The notes under the pieces: model-generated | Databases searched by the model: none | What the model was told of the DNA's origin: nothing | What the model saw: the letters and a program-made list of their open reading frames with translations, nothing else | Part shown: positions 32,814 to 45,690 of the stretch, piece after piece | Position numbering within the stretch: position 1 is the first letter of the stretch | How the letters are laid out: each line of letters starts with the position of its first letter | Assembly: GCA_001972305.1 (NCBI GenBank) | Contig: BDDD01001957.1 | Coordinates: 248,001-312,000, forward strand | DNA from: Cephalotus follicularis | Lineage: Eukaryota; Streptophyta; Magnoliopsida; Oxalidales; Cephalotaceae | DNA length: 64,000 nt | Reading direction: 5' to 3' | Program-made: the position numbers and the translations under genes

Positions 32814-33860
32814 TGTAACGCCCCGTAATGTTTCTTTTTGAAGATAAAGAAAGTTTGAGGATTAAAAGCTTAAGTTAAAAGGGTCAAGGACTTAAGAATA
32901 AATAATAAGATGTTATAAGAGCTTAAGGCTAAATTATAAAGTGTTATAAGGACCAAAGTGCAAAGTTTCCTTGAGAGGTTTCCACATTCCAAGACAACGA
33001 TGGTTGTGCAAGGCGTGCATGGCGTGTTCAGTGGTTTGGCATGCTATGTTGAGTGTTGGCAGAGCTTAGTTCGGTAGTTTACAGGAGGGAAATTCAGTAT
33101 AAGAAGGTTAGAAGTGAGTGAGAAAGAGTTTTTAGTTTCCCTTTCTTCCTCTTTTTCTTTCACGAGCGGAAGGAGAGTTTCAGTGAGAGCTTCCAAGCCA
33201 GCAAGACGAAGAGCCAGACAAGAAGAAGAAGAGAAGCTTGTCGCCAGAGAAAGCAGTGAAGGAGTAGTTAACGTCAGAGGACGTATCAAGAACTGTGAGT
33301 GGGACATGCTTTCCTTTACAGATATTTATGGTCATGTTCATGTTATTCTCTTCTTAAGAATCTTCACCTTCAGTTCATGTTCAGTTCCATTGCAGAGCAA
33401 GTGAGTTTAGTTGGGAATTTCTTCCCTAGCATTTTTACGTAAGCCATTCTTTGTGAGTGGAGAGCTTTAAGCCGAGCAGACATGCTCAGTTCTTTCTAAG
33501 TATCAGTGATCCTCATATAAGGTAACAGTACGTGCTTACCCCCCTCCTTGTCTTACTGTTGTCTATGATGGGAAGTTGAGCGAGTCTGCCCCCGAGTTCC
33601 ATACCTGGATCTCCTTACACTATTGTCTATGATGGTGTACAGCGACTGAGTGCAGCAGAACATGAATGTACATAGCTCCAACCTCCTCGGTCTACTATTG
33701 TCTATGATGGGAAACCGAGTGAGACTGTCCCTAGGTTCCATACCTGGATCTCCTTCACACTGTTGTCTATGACAGAGTAAAGGGTTTGACCATAGCAGAG
33801 CTAAGTTGCCAGTTGTAGAGCATAGAGCCTTTCAATAAGTTTTCCAGAGGAGGACCCAGT
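32814..33860 (+). repeat. plus-strand gypsy-type LTR, truncated on the right
   Basis: TGTAACGCCCCGTAATG is a gypsy LTR start, placed inside the copia LTR. It ends where a minus-strand LTR begins. A 96-codon frame at 33114-33404 lies in the transcript-leader-like part and shows no domain. Contains the two-copy repeat 33556-33780. Confidence 0.6.
33556..33780 (+). repeat. two-copy tandem repeat, about 140-bp period
   Basis: TTGTCTATGATGGGAA...GTTCCATACCTGGATCTCCTT occurs at about 33558 and again at about 33697, with an extra TTGTCTATGA at about 33623 and 33763. Confidence 0.75.
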
Positions 33861-35585
33861 TGTCACGCCCCAAACCACGAGAGTAAACCCCCAAGATCCG
33901 ACGCGTGATATACCTTCCATTCAGTCATTCAAACATACAATTTGTACTCCAAAAAGTGCTACAAATTTAAAACTTTAAACAATCATATTACAACAACGGA
34001 ATTAATCAATCCAAATAAAAACTAACTCTTAAAATCTCTCAAAATTTCGGCATGAAGTATTCGTTTATTGGACTATAAGCCCCTGTAAAGAAAACACAAT
34101 TTATATCTTGGGCTCAGCCCTAAACAACCACACTCCCATAGGAGGAAATCAGCAATACATCACAATAGGGGGTTTTGTCCATATCTTTTACATCAACACC
34201 CATATCATAAGCACTGCCACATGTCGGCAGGTCGATAGCTGAATATAAAACATATCTCTATTTCATATTTAGATTTGTCTCTTATATAATAACCATAAAT
34301 ACATCCATATACAATATCTGTCCTTTTATAATATCACATTTATACAAAGTAGGTCAGAGGAGAAGTAAATCCTTACCCTGCGTTTTAACCTGGTTGGTCA
34401 TTACTGCGCGTCACCTAGATCTGAACCTGACCCATTACATTACAATACAATGCAATGGGTCAGCAACCCAAAGGTTGTGTAGGATACACATATGCAAGGT
34501 ACATATAAGAGTGTAGCAGATAAGTATGCCATATGAGATGTAACATGAGAGATGTATGCATGACAATCGATAAAAACTGTGCTATCAAAACTAGCATTTA
34601 GAAACTTTCCATTTCCCATGGTAGTTACCATTCGATAACCATATCCATACGGTTCCAACACAATTCCGCTATCATTTGGCATCCATATCATTCCAAAGTC
34701 CTTTCAAAGCATACATAAGCTTTTCTCGGCCTTCCTTGACGAGGTAACAGACTAGGAGCCCTTGGCATCCTAGGCAAAAGTCCTCGTTCCGCTAGCAGAA
34801 TTAGAGTAGCATTCGTAAGTAGAACAGGGAAGAGAGGATGGACATTCTCTAACACTGATCTCTCTAGCTACAACCACCATCCATGTCCATATGCCATCAT
34901 AATCCAGACCATTACGATCCATAACGACACGATTCGTAACCATATCGTATCCATCCCATAACGTACCATAACCATTCGGTATCCGTTCCATAATCGTACA
35001 ATCCTTAGTCATACGAACCATAGACATTCCATGACCGATCCATCACCATTCCATAACCGTACCATAATCGTAGCCGCACAACCCGCATGATGGAAAGCTG
35101 TATATATGCCATGCGATACGACAGTATAACAATATGCCACAGGGTGGTAATGTGCTATGCATGTAACCAACACAATCATAAGCCATGTGGTGAACAATGT
35201 ATATATGTGTATCAATATGCCATGTAATGCAACCGCATCATAGTATGTCATGTAATATAACTGTATCACAGTATGTGTATGGCATGCTATGTGCATGAAT
35301 GTCAGGTGGGGACAGCTTTCGTATACCAACTGTCCCTAAGCAGTGGCATACTCAGTTAGTCCTAATATCACATCAAAGGCCATAGGTCTGCAGACAATCC
35401 ATATCAAACATAGGGACAATCATCCCATAGGGTCCATCCCATATAACAACCCAGATCAATCATAGGGACAATAGGTCCATAGGTTCCATCCCACCCTCGA
35501 AGCACTTTTGGTGTCGTGGAGGTGTGAGGAATGAGATAACACTGACCACAACGTTCATGTCATAATTCATATTGGTCCTCTCACA

Positions 35586-35870
35586 ACGTGGGGTAAGCTC
35601 TTTTGTATGGTCCGTACCATGATGTGAGATAAACTCTTTTGTATGGTCCGCAATCACAATGTGAGGTAAGCACTGTACATAATGGTCCACAACCACAATG
35701 TGAGGTAAGCACTGTACATAATGGTCTGCAATCGCAATGTGAGGTAAACTCTTTTGTATGGTCCGCAATCACAATGTGAGGTAAGCACTGTACATAATGG
35801 TCAACCACAATGTGAGGTAAGCTCTTTTGTATGGTCCGCAATAACAATGTGGTGTAAACTGTGGTCTAAA
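35586..35870 (+). repeat. tandem array, about 8 units of 36-39 bp
   Basis: Units begin ATGTGAGGTAA and continue either GCACTGTACATAATGGTC or (G/A)CTCTTTTGTATGGTCCG, then CAATCACA. The two unit types alternate irregularly. Confidence 0.88.
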
Positions 35871-36427
35871 ATTCATGACGTTCATGACGGAAATGAAAGT
35901 CAGGAATGGGTTATCTCTATAGTCTCATACAATACAATAAATGATCCATCCCGTAATAGTGACCCAAAATCATGTATCCATTTAAATGATATGGACCATT
36001 TCGTAAAGGATCTCATAGGATCCACATCCGTCAAATCCTGTAATATCATTTCCATAGTCATAAGTCATTTTGTTTCCATAATCCATTTTGTAATTAATTA
36101 TTTTTCTTATATTATTTGGTTGGTCCCTATCGAAGGTACAGTGAATGGAAAGGAAGTCAAATGGGGAATATCCGCGCCCCGATATCCCGCAGATGGAGTT
36201 ATCCTAACAATTCATGGAAAACCATTTTGTAAATCGTTTGTGTAACTCTTTTGTTGGGAACCTTTCTTAAACTTCTTCTTTGAACATTGATTTAGAAATC
36301 AAATGTGATACAAAAGGATTTCCATAGGTTAAAAATCCTAAGGGAGACTTTCTATAGAATCCATTTGAAGATAAAACCATTTTGGATGAAAAACCATGTA
36401 AAACAGTGTGTTTGGGCTGAACAAGGT

Positions 36428-36580
36428 ACTAAGCGTCAATGCTTAGCCTCGAGCGTCAACAGTTTTAGAAAGCACAGGTATACAACGTCAACAGTTTGTT
36501 TGAAAGCATAAGGCGTCGACTATTTTATTTAACACATAATAGCGTCGAAAGTTAAGAAGAAAGCGTCGACGGTTTTGGCA
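36428..36580 (-). repeat. GTCGAC-type palindrome cluster, GCG flavour
   Basis: Six variants spaced 20-30 bp: GCGTCAATGCTT, GCGTCAACAGTT, ACGTCAACAGTT, GCGTCGACTATT, GCGTCGAAAGTT, GCGTCGACGGTT. Confidence 0.72.
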
Positions 36581-38765
36581 GAAATATCGTTTTGCAAAAC
36601 AGTTCGCAATTCAGTGAAAACCATATCCAAAACAGTTCAAAACCCTTTTTAAGATTCATCCCATAGTCCGTGAATTGAGAGAAGGCAAGAACTCATCTCC
36701 TCTCAATTCAATATCAAACCCTTATACCATATTCCATATGCAATATACATATCCATCCGTATACTCGTATATATATATATGTATATGTATACATATAATC
36801 ATGCATTCATACAATTACAATTCGTACACATATCAATCCATATGACCATTTAGAATGCATGAATGCAATACAGGTAGTATAACCTACTATAGTGATCTAC
36901 CATTCGTATACTACCGTCTCATACCGGCGTATACGAATGGGATCAAGGCAACAGCCATCTGAGCACGTATCATCGAAGCAAATGTATACCCTACCTGTTA
37001 CTAATTGAGATGCGAGTTGGGAGGACTTGTAGCAGAATCGACGAACCTCTACCTCCTCTAAGCTTCATTCGTCGTTACGAGCACAGCACCATCTTGTGTC
37101 AGTAGAGCTCTATTTCTCTTTTAGCATCGCTGCAATAACCATCACAAATTCGTTACGACCTGCACAAAAGTAGCAATTACACATTGTCGTCACCGGAGTT
37201 CCGGCCAACCCATCGGGGCTCTGACCACGCCATAAACAGGTTCCACATTGAACGAGCTACACAAAACCGCTCAAGATTGGCCGTGAATCAGCGCCGGAGC
37301 CGACAGTGAGATCAACTCACTTAGTTGACTCGGCGGTCAACCACAACTCCGGTCAACACCTTAAAACACCTCACAATCATCAACTCTACACATCCTTGCC
37401 CTTAACTCAACGAGACTTGGTGCTAAACTCACAGCCAAAGGCGGCAGCGAGTTGGCTTCACTTAGTCAACTCGTTAGTTCGAATTCGGCCATTTCTGGCT
37501 GAATGGCGCCAAATCAGCCACTGAAATAGGTGTAGCCAGCCTCCTAGGTGAAGACCGAACCTTCCTGCTACGCTAACCGGTGGTGGAACACACGACAACG
37601 CACACAGTGGCTTCGCGTCGGGGAGAAGAAAAAGAGAAGAAAAAGAAGAAAAGAGGAAAGCTTACCGGCGGGTTGAGGGGTCTGGACCATTTACCGTCTC
37701 TTCCGGGTCCCGTGGCTAGCTCCGACGACTTCCTCGGTGTACCTGCGACCCTCTTCTCTCTCTCGTGTCTCCTGTTCGTTTCTCCCTTGAGTCCGCTGGT
37801 TCTTTCCTTTGCATGGGCGTCTTATGTGCCCGTGTCCCCTCTTTTCTTTCTTTAATTTTTGCTTCGCTTCTTGGTATTTAGTGGCCAAAACACAAAGGCC
37901 TGGGTCCCGTTTAATCCTTAAATTATGATATTAATTATCCAAACGACTACCAAAATAATCGCAATAATAATGCGAGTGTAGGACCTTATTGTCGTGCATT
38001 AAAAATAGGCTTTATTAGTCATTTTGGGCCTTATGATTTGCGGCTCCAATACGCGATGCCTTTTATGGATTCGGGCTCCATCGGCTCAATACGGCCATAC
38101 ACTGTGCCAATATTAAAATAATTCTTTATAAAATTTCGGGCGTTACTGTAACGCCCCCGACCCGAGTCCACTTTAAGCTCAAAGCGAGCTCCGAAGATCG
38201 GTGCATTACGTGGGTGTAACCTTAATCATCAAATCGTTTAATCATTTAACGATCCATTTCATATCATATAATCTTAGCTTAGATTTAAAACCTAACGTTA
38301 TTACTCAATAACTTCACAGGATCACACATGCTTACATCTTTGAAACACTAATTTCAAAATGTCATATTCTCATTATCATGATCGTTTCTAATACCTTTAC
38401 ATTTGTACATCACTTAACGTGTAACCTTTCACAGCGGAAAAACATGAACTTATCACATCATAAAAACAATCATATACTCGCCTTTATCATTAACATCTCA
38501 TACACTCAAGTATGTTCAATAACTTTGATATCATCATCTTACATAAAAACATCATAACCTACAGCATTCATTTCCTTACTTTAATGTCTATACATCGTTT
38601 ATTATAAAACGTACATGGCGGAAAACATTAATGAACGACATTAAAACATAAAACTTCATAGCATAACATACTTTCTTTCCTTACTCTTCTTTCGCGAACT
38701 TCCACTAAAGCTAGCAACTTCACGTTCAACGTTTCCTGGAAGATTTGTTTGAAAACAAGACATTG

Positions 38766-40672
38766 AAAGGAGTGACCTTTTAAGAGCCCAGTAAGAAGCA
38801 TAGTCATAAAACGTTATCGAAGTCCGTTATTTTTGATAGTTTATATCAAAACATTTAACTCATCATACATTTCATAATATCTTTGAAAATCATCTTCTAG
38901 TTTTATAAAACCAGAACATTTCTAAAATCATACATTTTCTGGTATATATATAACCAGCATACTTGAAAACAATGAAAAACGTTTTTCAATCATACCTTCT
39001 TTCGGCTTGTATCACAACCATACTTGAAAACATCAGTAAAATCATTTTCTTCACATTCATAAACAAAACATCTTTAAAACCCTTTTTCTGTTCATATCTC
39101 ATGAAACAGAACATTTCATAAAACTTGGTGGTCGTGAACCTCTAATGAACCCTCTTACACCGCTTCACCGGGGCATTGTGCACTCCCCGATTACTATCCT
39201 TACATCACATGCATGTCCTGAGCACGCTCGGCTCCATTAACTTTGAGCATCTCGCTCCATTCCCCTTAGATCGCAATCCAGGAAATTGATGAACCGCAAA
39301 GATTTGTCGTGTTATGCTTGCTCCGAATGGTAAAGGAGGATGGATTATCTCATTGCCATTTGGGTTTTACCCTTAAGCTGATGCGGGGTGTGTGCAGAGG
39401 CACGACACTGAACCAACCCACCATAGGTTATCTATTTGGAGAGTCAACACCTTTATCAATAAAGTTCCTATTGTCGCGGTAGTGATTAGTCAAAGGTGAC
39501 TAGTAGATCATACGTGATTTACGTTGTATCGTTAGACCTGAGCGGATGGCATACGTTGTGTAGTAACTGCTTGGCTTTGATTTCAGCCTTCCCCAGCACT
39601 AGCCACGTGTTGGCAAAAAGGTTGTCTTTGGGCCTTGTGAGAGCGGCATTGAGATGTATGGGCGAGTTTGAAAGATGGGATCATCACACCCGTGTTGAGG
39701 GTTATAGGCTCTATAACATCTATGACGGTTGAAGACTTAAAATCCCGGTCGAGTACTGGGAGATTGGGAATGAGAGGTTTTCGGGGATATCTCCCATAGT
39801 CTCAGTGCGTTCATAGAATTATAGTTATCGCGGTTTTACCTAGGGGTGACATTTATCCAAACCTCAGTCCGCGGTCGGAGCCAAGATGATGAAGGATACG
39901 CAGCACGCAAACCGATGACAGTGATAAAGTACCGAGGAACCGAATATCGAATGATAGACATGGTACTTTTTGGTTCACGGATTTGGGGGTGATTATAGAT
40001 CATACAATGACTATTAGCTGGATAGTCCCACCAAAACTTCGGGATGTTCTGGGAAATTTATCATCGTACCGGAAATCCACCAGGCTTTCAGGTCCCGCCC
40101 GATTATTAGAAAAGTGACGCATGCTGCACACAAGCTCGCTTGGCGGTAAATCTAGTTTTTTAACTAGTATATATTATTTTGACATTAGTGGATTGTTTTT
40201 CGTTCCACTAATAGTCATCTTAATATATCAAGAGATTTAAAGACGGAGCATGATTTAATTTTATTAAATCAAAATTAAAGAGAGACTCTCTAATTTACAA
40301 ATGGGAGAAACTTTTTTAAAAATTGAAAGAGATTTTGAAAGACTACAAGAGGGGGGTGAATTGTAGACTTTAAATAAAATATGAACTTTTTCGATAAATA
40401 AGCCAACAATCGAAATTAAACCAACAATTAAAAATAACAATTATATTAAACAGTTATACTTAAGAAAGTAAAGAGATAGAGTAGAAGAATGCAAACACAG
40501 TTTATAGTGGTTCGGCTTAATCTCTTGCCTACGTCCACTTTTCTCAAGGACCTCCTTGAGTTTCCACTAGTATCCAACCTCGAATACAATAATCGTGATT
40601 GACCTCAATCACACATACAAGGGTTCACTCCCCTCAAATATTTGAACAAAATACAAGAATGAATAGCTTTTT
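38766..40672 (+). repeat. tandem duplication, copy 1 (1,907 bp)
   Basis: Identical by eye to 40673-42579 except A39283 versus C41190. It ends inside an LTR that is complete only in copy 2, so 40336-40672 is a truncated duplicate of the first 337 bp of that LTR. A 78-codon frame (39496-39732) is repeated with it but shows no domain. Confidence 0.95.
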
Positions 40673-42579
40673 AAAGGAGTGACCTTTTAAGAGCCCAGTA
40701 AGAAGCATAGTCATAAAACGTTATCGAAGTCCGTTATTTTTGATAGTTTATATCAAAACATTTAACTCATCATACATTTCATAATATCTTTGAAAATCAT
40801 CTTCTAGTTTTATAAAACCAGAACATTTCTAAAATCATACATTTTCTGGTATATATATAACCAGCATACTTGAAAACAATGAAAAACGTTTTTCAATCAT
40901 ACCTTCTTTCGGCTTGTATCACAACCATACTTGAAAACATCAGTAAAATCATTTTCTTCACATTCATAAACAAAACATCTTTAAAACCCTTTTTCTGTTC
41001 ATATCTCATGAAACAGAACATTTCATAAAACTTGGTGGTCGTGAACCTCTAATGAACCCTCTTACACCGCTTCACCGGGGCATTGTGCACTCCCCGATTA
41101 CTATCCTTACATCACATGCATGTCCTGAGCACGCTCGGCTCCATTAACTTTGAGCATCTCGCTCCATTCCCCTTAGATCGCAATCCAGGCAATTGATGAA
41201 CCGCAAAGATTTGTCGTGTTATGCTTGCTCCGAATGGTAAAGGAGGATGGATTATCTCATTGCCATTTGGGTTTTACCCTTAAGCTGATGCGGGGTGTGT
41301 GCAGAGGCACGACACTGAACCAACCCACCATAGGTTATCTATTTGGAGAGTCAACACCTTTATCAATAAAGTTCCTATTGTCGCGGTAGTGATTAGTCAA
41401 AGGTGACTAGTAGATCATACGTGATTTACGTTGTATCGTTAGACCTGAGCGGATGGCATACGTTGTGTAGTAACTGCTTGGCTTTGATTTCAGCCTTCCC
41501 CAGCACTAGCCACGTGTTGGCAAAAAGGTTGTCTTTGGGCCTTGTGAGAGCGGCATTGAGATGTATGGGCGAGTTTGAAAGATGGGATCATCACACCCGT
41601 GTTGAGGGTTATAGGCTCTATAACATCTATGACGGTTGAAGACTTAAAATCCCGGTCGAGTACTGGGAGATTGGGAATGAGAGGTTTTCGGGGATATCTC
41701 CCATAGTCTCAGTGCGTTCATAGAATTATAGTTATCGCGGTTTTACCTAGGGGTGACATTTATCCAAACCTCAGTCCGCGGTCGGAGCCAAGATGATGAA
41801 GGATACGCAGCACGCAAACCGATGACAGTGATAAAGTACCGAGGAACCGAATATCGAATGATAGACATGGTACTTTTTGGTTCACGGATTTGGGGGTGAT
41901 TATAGATCATACAATGACTATTAGCTGGATAGTCCCACCAAAACTTCGGGATGTTCTGGGAAATTTATCATCGTACCGGAAATCCACCAGGCTTTCAGGT
42001 CCCGCCCGATTATTAGAAAAGTGACGCATGCTGCACACAAGCTCGCTTGGCGGTAAATCTAGTTTTTTAACTAGTATATATTATTTTGACATTAGTGGAT
42101 TGTTTTTCGTTCCACTAATAGTCATCTTAATATATCAAGAGATTTAAAGACGGAGCATGATTTAATTTTATTAAATCAAAATTAAAGAGAGACTCTCTAA
42201 TTTACAAATGGGAGAAACTTTTTTAAAAATTGAAAGAGATTTTGAAAGACTACAAGAGGGGGGTGAATTGTAGACTTTAAATAAAATATGAACTTTTTCG
42301 ATAAATAAGCCAACAATCGAAATTAAACCAACAATTAAAAATAACAATTATATTAAACAGTTATACTTAAGAAAGTAAAGAGATAGAGTAGAAGAATGCA
42401 AACACAGTTTATAGTGGTTCGGCTTAATCTCTTGCCTACGTCCACTTTTCTCAAGGACCTCCTTGAGTTTCCACTAGTATCCAACCTCGAATACAATAAT
42501 CGTGATTGACCTCAATCACACATACAAGGGTTCACTCCCCTCAAATATTTGAACAAAATACAAGAATGAATAGCTTTTT
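40673..42579 (+). repeat. tandem duplication, copy 2 (1,907 bp)
   Basis: Offset from copy 1 is exactly 1,907 bp. The left junction reads CTTTTTAAAGGAGTG and the sequence after copy 2 reads CTTTTTATATCAC, so the breakpoint shares at most one or two bases. It could be genuine and recent or an assembly artefact. Confidence 0.95.
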
Positions 42580-43182
42580 ATATCACCTCTCAAAGGCTTG
42601 ATATAGACTAAATTTGCTCACAATAATAACTTTGAAATAAGAACCGAACAACTCAATGTAATGCTATAATTGCTTGTGTAACTTGGATACTTTTCTTGGT
42701 TGTTCTTGAGCCTATTTATACTGTTTCTGGTGATTAGAAAAGTGATATAGCCGTTGTAGTCTTGTAGCCGTTAGCACATAATTGGAAATTTTGTTCCTTA
42801 ATTCGTGCGTTGATAAGATAACATCTTATCGTAATCTTTGATCAAAGTGTCGCCGCCTTAATTTTAGGCGTCGACTTCATGTGCTGAACTTGTGCTAATA
42901 TTGTAGCCTCTTTAAAATTTAGTGCTAGAGTATCACTTCTTTCAATTCTTGAGTGCTGGCGCTTTGTGCGTATTGGTAGTCGACTTCTTTATGTAAACTC
43001 TCGACGGCTTCAAAAATTACTATCTCATAGGCGTCGCCACGTCAAAATTAGGTGTCGACCGTTTGCTTGTTTAAAAACAATTTATATCTGCTTTGTGTTA
43101 TTGTTTATCTTGCACAAAACAAACTCATTAGTGGCAAATATGTTATCATCAAAATTAGGAATTGAGACATTAAATGTCAACA
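42243..43182 (-). repeat. 3' LTR of the small copia-like element, 940 bp
   Basis: Bounded by the target duplication on the left and polypurine tract on the right. It carries GCG-flavour motifs at 42848-43070 (GCGTCGACTTC, GGTAGTCGACTTC, CTCTCGACGGC, GGTGTCGACCG). ACAAGAGGGGGGTGAATTG near its left end and TAGTGGTTCGGC with TGCCTACGTCCACTT around 42410-42450 are sequences I associate with copia LTRs. Confidence 0.85.
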
Positions 43183-43197
43183 ATCTCCCCCTTTTTT

Positions 43198-44022
43198 ATG
43201 ATGACAAAAAATTTGCTAGAAAATTTGAATTGAATGTAAAAGAGATTATGAAACGTAATGAACAAAACAAAAATTACTCCCCCTCAATTTATGCTCTTTC
43301 TGTCATTGTGCAAAAACAAAACTTGCATACTCCCCCTGCATAAATAGAACACTACCAACAGCAAAAAAACTACTTGAACAAAATGTTAACATTCCTCAAA
43401 ATGTAAGTATGCAGCAAGTGCCTCAAAGAATGCAAATATGCAAACTATCGATGTAGAACCAAAATGCACAGCATAATACAAATATGCAGGCTGCACAGCA
43501 AAAATGCAAAAATGCCCAGCCCTGCAAAAACAATCAGCAACACTGCAAAATGCACATCAAATCAATTCTGCAAACTTCCCAGCACCACCATGCAACAAGC
43601 TCTGCTAAATGCTAATTAAGCAACAACAAAGTTTCAATTAGCTGCAAAATGATGCAAAGAGAAAAAAAAAAAAAAGTGCTGAGCAGCACACAAAAAATAC
43701 AGCAGCAAGCAAAAATAGCATGAACAATCATGCAAAATGCCAGCCTGCAATATACAATATCAATAGCCCTTTAAAAAATATGCACTGCAATATCACTGCA
43801 ATATCTCAAAATCCAGCAACAATATGCCCTGCAACACACAGCAGCTATCAAGCCTGCAAATCTTAAAAAAAAATTTACTGCAAGAATATCAATATCAAGC
43901 CTGCAAAATGTCAGCAGCAATATGAACTCAAAATATGCCTCAAAATATGCCCTGCAGCATAGTACTAACATAGCAATTAACATAGCAGTCAGCATGCCTC
44001 AAAATATGAACTACAGCAGTAA
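43198..44022. other. interior of the small element: CA/GCA-rich low-complexity DNA
   Basis: Non-coding. From about 43390 many TGCAAAATGC, CAGCA and CTCAAAATATGCC words recur irregularly. No primer-binding site is left next to the truncated right LTR. Confidence 0.7.
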
Positions 44023-44147
44023 CTGCTTTGTGTTATTGTTTATCTTGCACAAAACAAACTCATTAGTGGCAAATATGTTATCATCAAAATTAGGAATTGA
44101 GACATTAAATGTCAACAGATTTAATAAAGGACAAAAGAGAAATATAT

Positions 44148-44178
<31 letters not shown>

Positions 44179-44187
44179 AGAGAGACT
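44148..44187 (+). repeat. GA microsatellite
   Basis: (GA)n run of about 40 bp with one ATGG interruption. Confidence 0.9.
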
Positions 44188-45489
44188 TATTTATTAAGTC
44201 AAAATCAATTTTAAAATCAATTTTTTAAAAACTCTCGCTTAATCTCTCTCACACTCTTTCCCTCACATTCTCTCCCACTGGTGTGAGTTTTAAGCTGAGA
44301 GAGAGAGACGCTTCACGCGTCACTGCACAGGGGCCCGTTCTACCCGGAGGAGAAGCCCGCGCTTCGTGCCGGTGGCCGTGAGAAGGCGAGCGACCTTCCC
44401 TGGTAAGCCTTCTCCCCTTTCTCTCCAGTTTTCTCCTTGCTTTCTCCCTCTTTCTCTCTGTGGTGGCAGATCGCGTTTCTGCTGCCTCCCGCTCCGGCGT
44501 CTCTTCCACCACCGATGATCATAGTGGGTGGAGCAAATCACTGGCTCTATCCATTTTGATCTTTGTTTTGTGTTTCCTGTGGGTTTTGACCGGTGTTTGT
44601 GCGTTGTGAGTTGACTTTGTCGAGTCGACTCGTTGTGCTCTGTAGCTTGGCGTTCTGGCCCGAGTCACAGCACATCTGGGGTTGGTGTCTGTCGTCCTGA
44701 AGACGCTAATGCATTTTTGGGAATTGGCCGCCGCTGTTGGCGAATGGCGAGTCAACCCAGTGACTCGCCGTCAGCCGTTTTCATCGTTCCAGGCCGAGTC
44801 TCGCCGAGTCTCGGCCACCGGTGTGTAGATCAGGTGTTAGGCGTCCTTATATCTCGCGGCCGGTCAATGGCGAGTTGACCGAGACTCAGTGAGTCACCAC
44901 CGTTGTTCACCGTCTTCCGGGGCGCTTCCCGGCGTGTCTCCGCCAGAAATGGGTAGAGCACATTTTTTGGAGTCCGGTGGTGTGAAGATCAGACCTAACA
45001 TTGAGTGTACAAAATCCGGCGGTGTTACCAGTGACAGGCAGTGGCTACTGCAACCATGTAGCGACAAAGTGGTGGAGCCTCCAACGTTGGTATGATTGTT
45101 TTGCTCTTGCTTTTATTGTTACCGATGTGTGTTCGGTTTATCTTTATGTGCATGCTTGATTTTGTTGTTTTAGTTCAATTGTTAATTAAACGGAGATCCT
45201 ATGCTTTTTATTTGGACCATGACTTCCAGTCTTGGTGTTTCTGAAAAATTAAAATTATACACACTTACGTCCTAGGACCAAATCGACCGGGAACCCTTGT
45301 CAGGTTTCCAACACATCTCTCACGCATTCATGGCATCTTCTCTCTTCTTCTCTCTACCGAAGTAACAGCCCTAAATCACTTCTCCCTTCCTTTATGTCGC
45401 TGCAGAGTATGGGGAAGAGTTAAAGTGTCTCTCACTCCTCTCTCACGCGTGTTCTGTCAGTGTCTTGTCTTACACCACCGACAAACTTT

Positions 45490-45690
45490 GGCGTCAATGT
45501 TCATGATATGCGTCAATGCGTTGACTCCTTCCCTTGGCGCTTACAGGCTCCACGAATCGCTTTAACACCAACCTTCTTATTCTCCCAATCGATGGTGTTG
45601 ACGCCATCTCTTGGCATTGACGCCTTAAGGCAAGGAGCCCTAAGCATCTCATTGTTCCTTGGCGTCGATACCATATCTTGGCGTTGAGGT
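45490..45690 (-). repeat. GTCGAC-type motif cluster, GCG flavour, decayed
   Basis: Copies mostly read GGCGTCAATG, GCGTTGACTCC, GTGTTGACGCC, GGCATTGACGCC, GGCGTCGATACC: CpG-deaminated forms predominate. Confidence 0.65.

Larger units (their letters stand above)
33861..38146 (-). repeat. minus-strand gypsy-type LTR, about 4.3 kb
   Basis: From TGTCACGCCCC to CGGGCGTTAC (last A missing), the edge pattern of the other minus-strand LTRs. Inside, left to right: a degenerate CCATA-rich stretch (34600-35060), a 36-39 bp tandem array (35586-35870), a GTCGAC-type cluster (36428-36580), an AT repeat near 36770, and a GC-rich leader-like segment (37080-37870). No primer site, polypurine tract or matching target duplication is present, so it is not assigned to an element. 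No gene is supported. Confidence 0.55.
42243..44117 (-). mobile_element. small copia-like non-autonomous LTR element, 1,875 bp
   Basis: Flanked by GATTT at 42238-42242 and 44118-44122. The left LTR is 42243-43182 (TGAAAGACTAC to AAATGTCAACA). Only the outer 95 bp of the right LTR remains (44023-44117), identical to 43088-43182. The minus strand next to the left LTR reads AAAAGGGGGAGATTG (43183-43197), a polypurine tract of copia type. The 0.8-kb interior has no protein domain; the 125-codon plus frame at 42966 crosses the LTR edge and is not a gene. Confidence 0.88.

Noticed and set aside
33114-33404. 96-codon frame in the plus-strand LTR at 32814
   Set aside because: Arg/Glu/Ser-rich with no domain, within an LTR leader-like region; coding not supported.
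39496-39732. Identical 78-codon frames at 39496 and 41403
   Set aside because: Identity is explained by the 1,907-bp tandem duplication; no domain, and the frame sits in LTR sequence.
42966-43343. 125-codon plus-strand frame
   Set aside because: Runs across the LTR edge and polypurine tract of a minus-strand element; part is repeated only because the LTR end is.
44249-45095. Possible host exon in GC-rich, splice-donor-containing sequence
   Set aside because: Several short overlapping frames on both strands, no recognisable protein, and it lies within an LTR.
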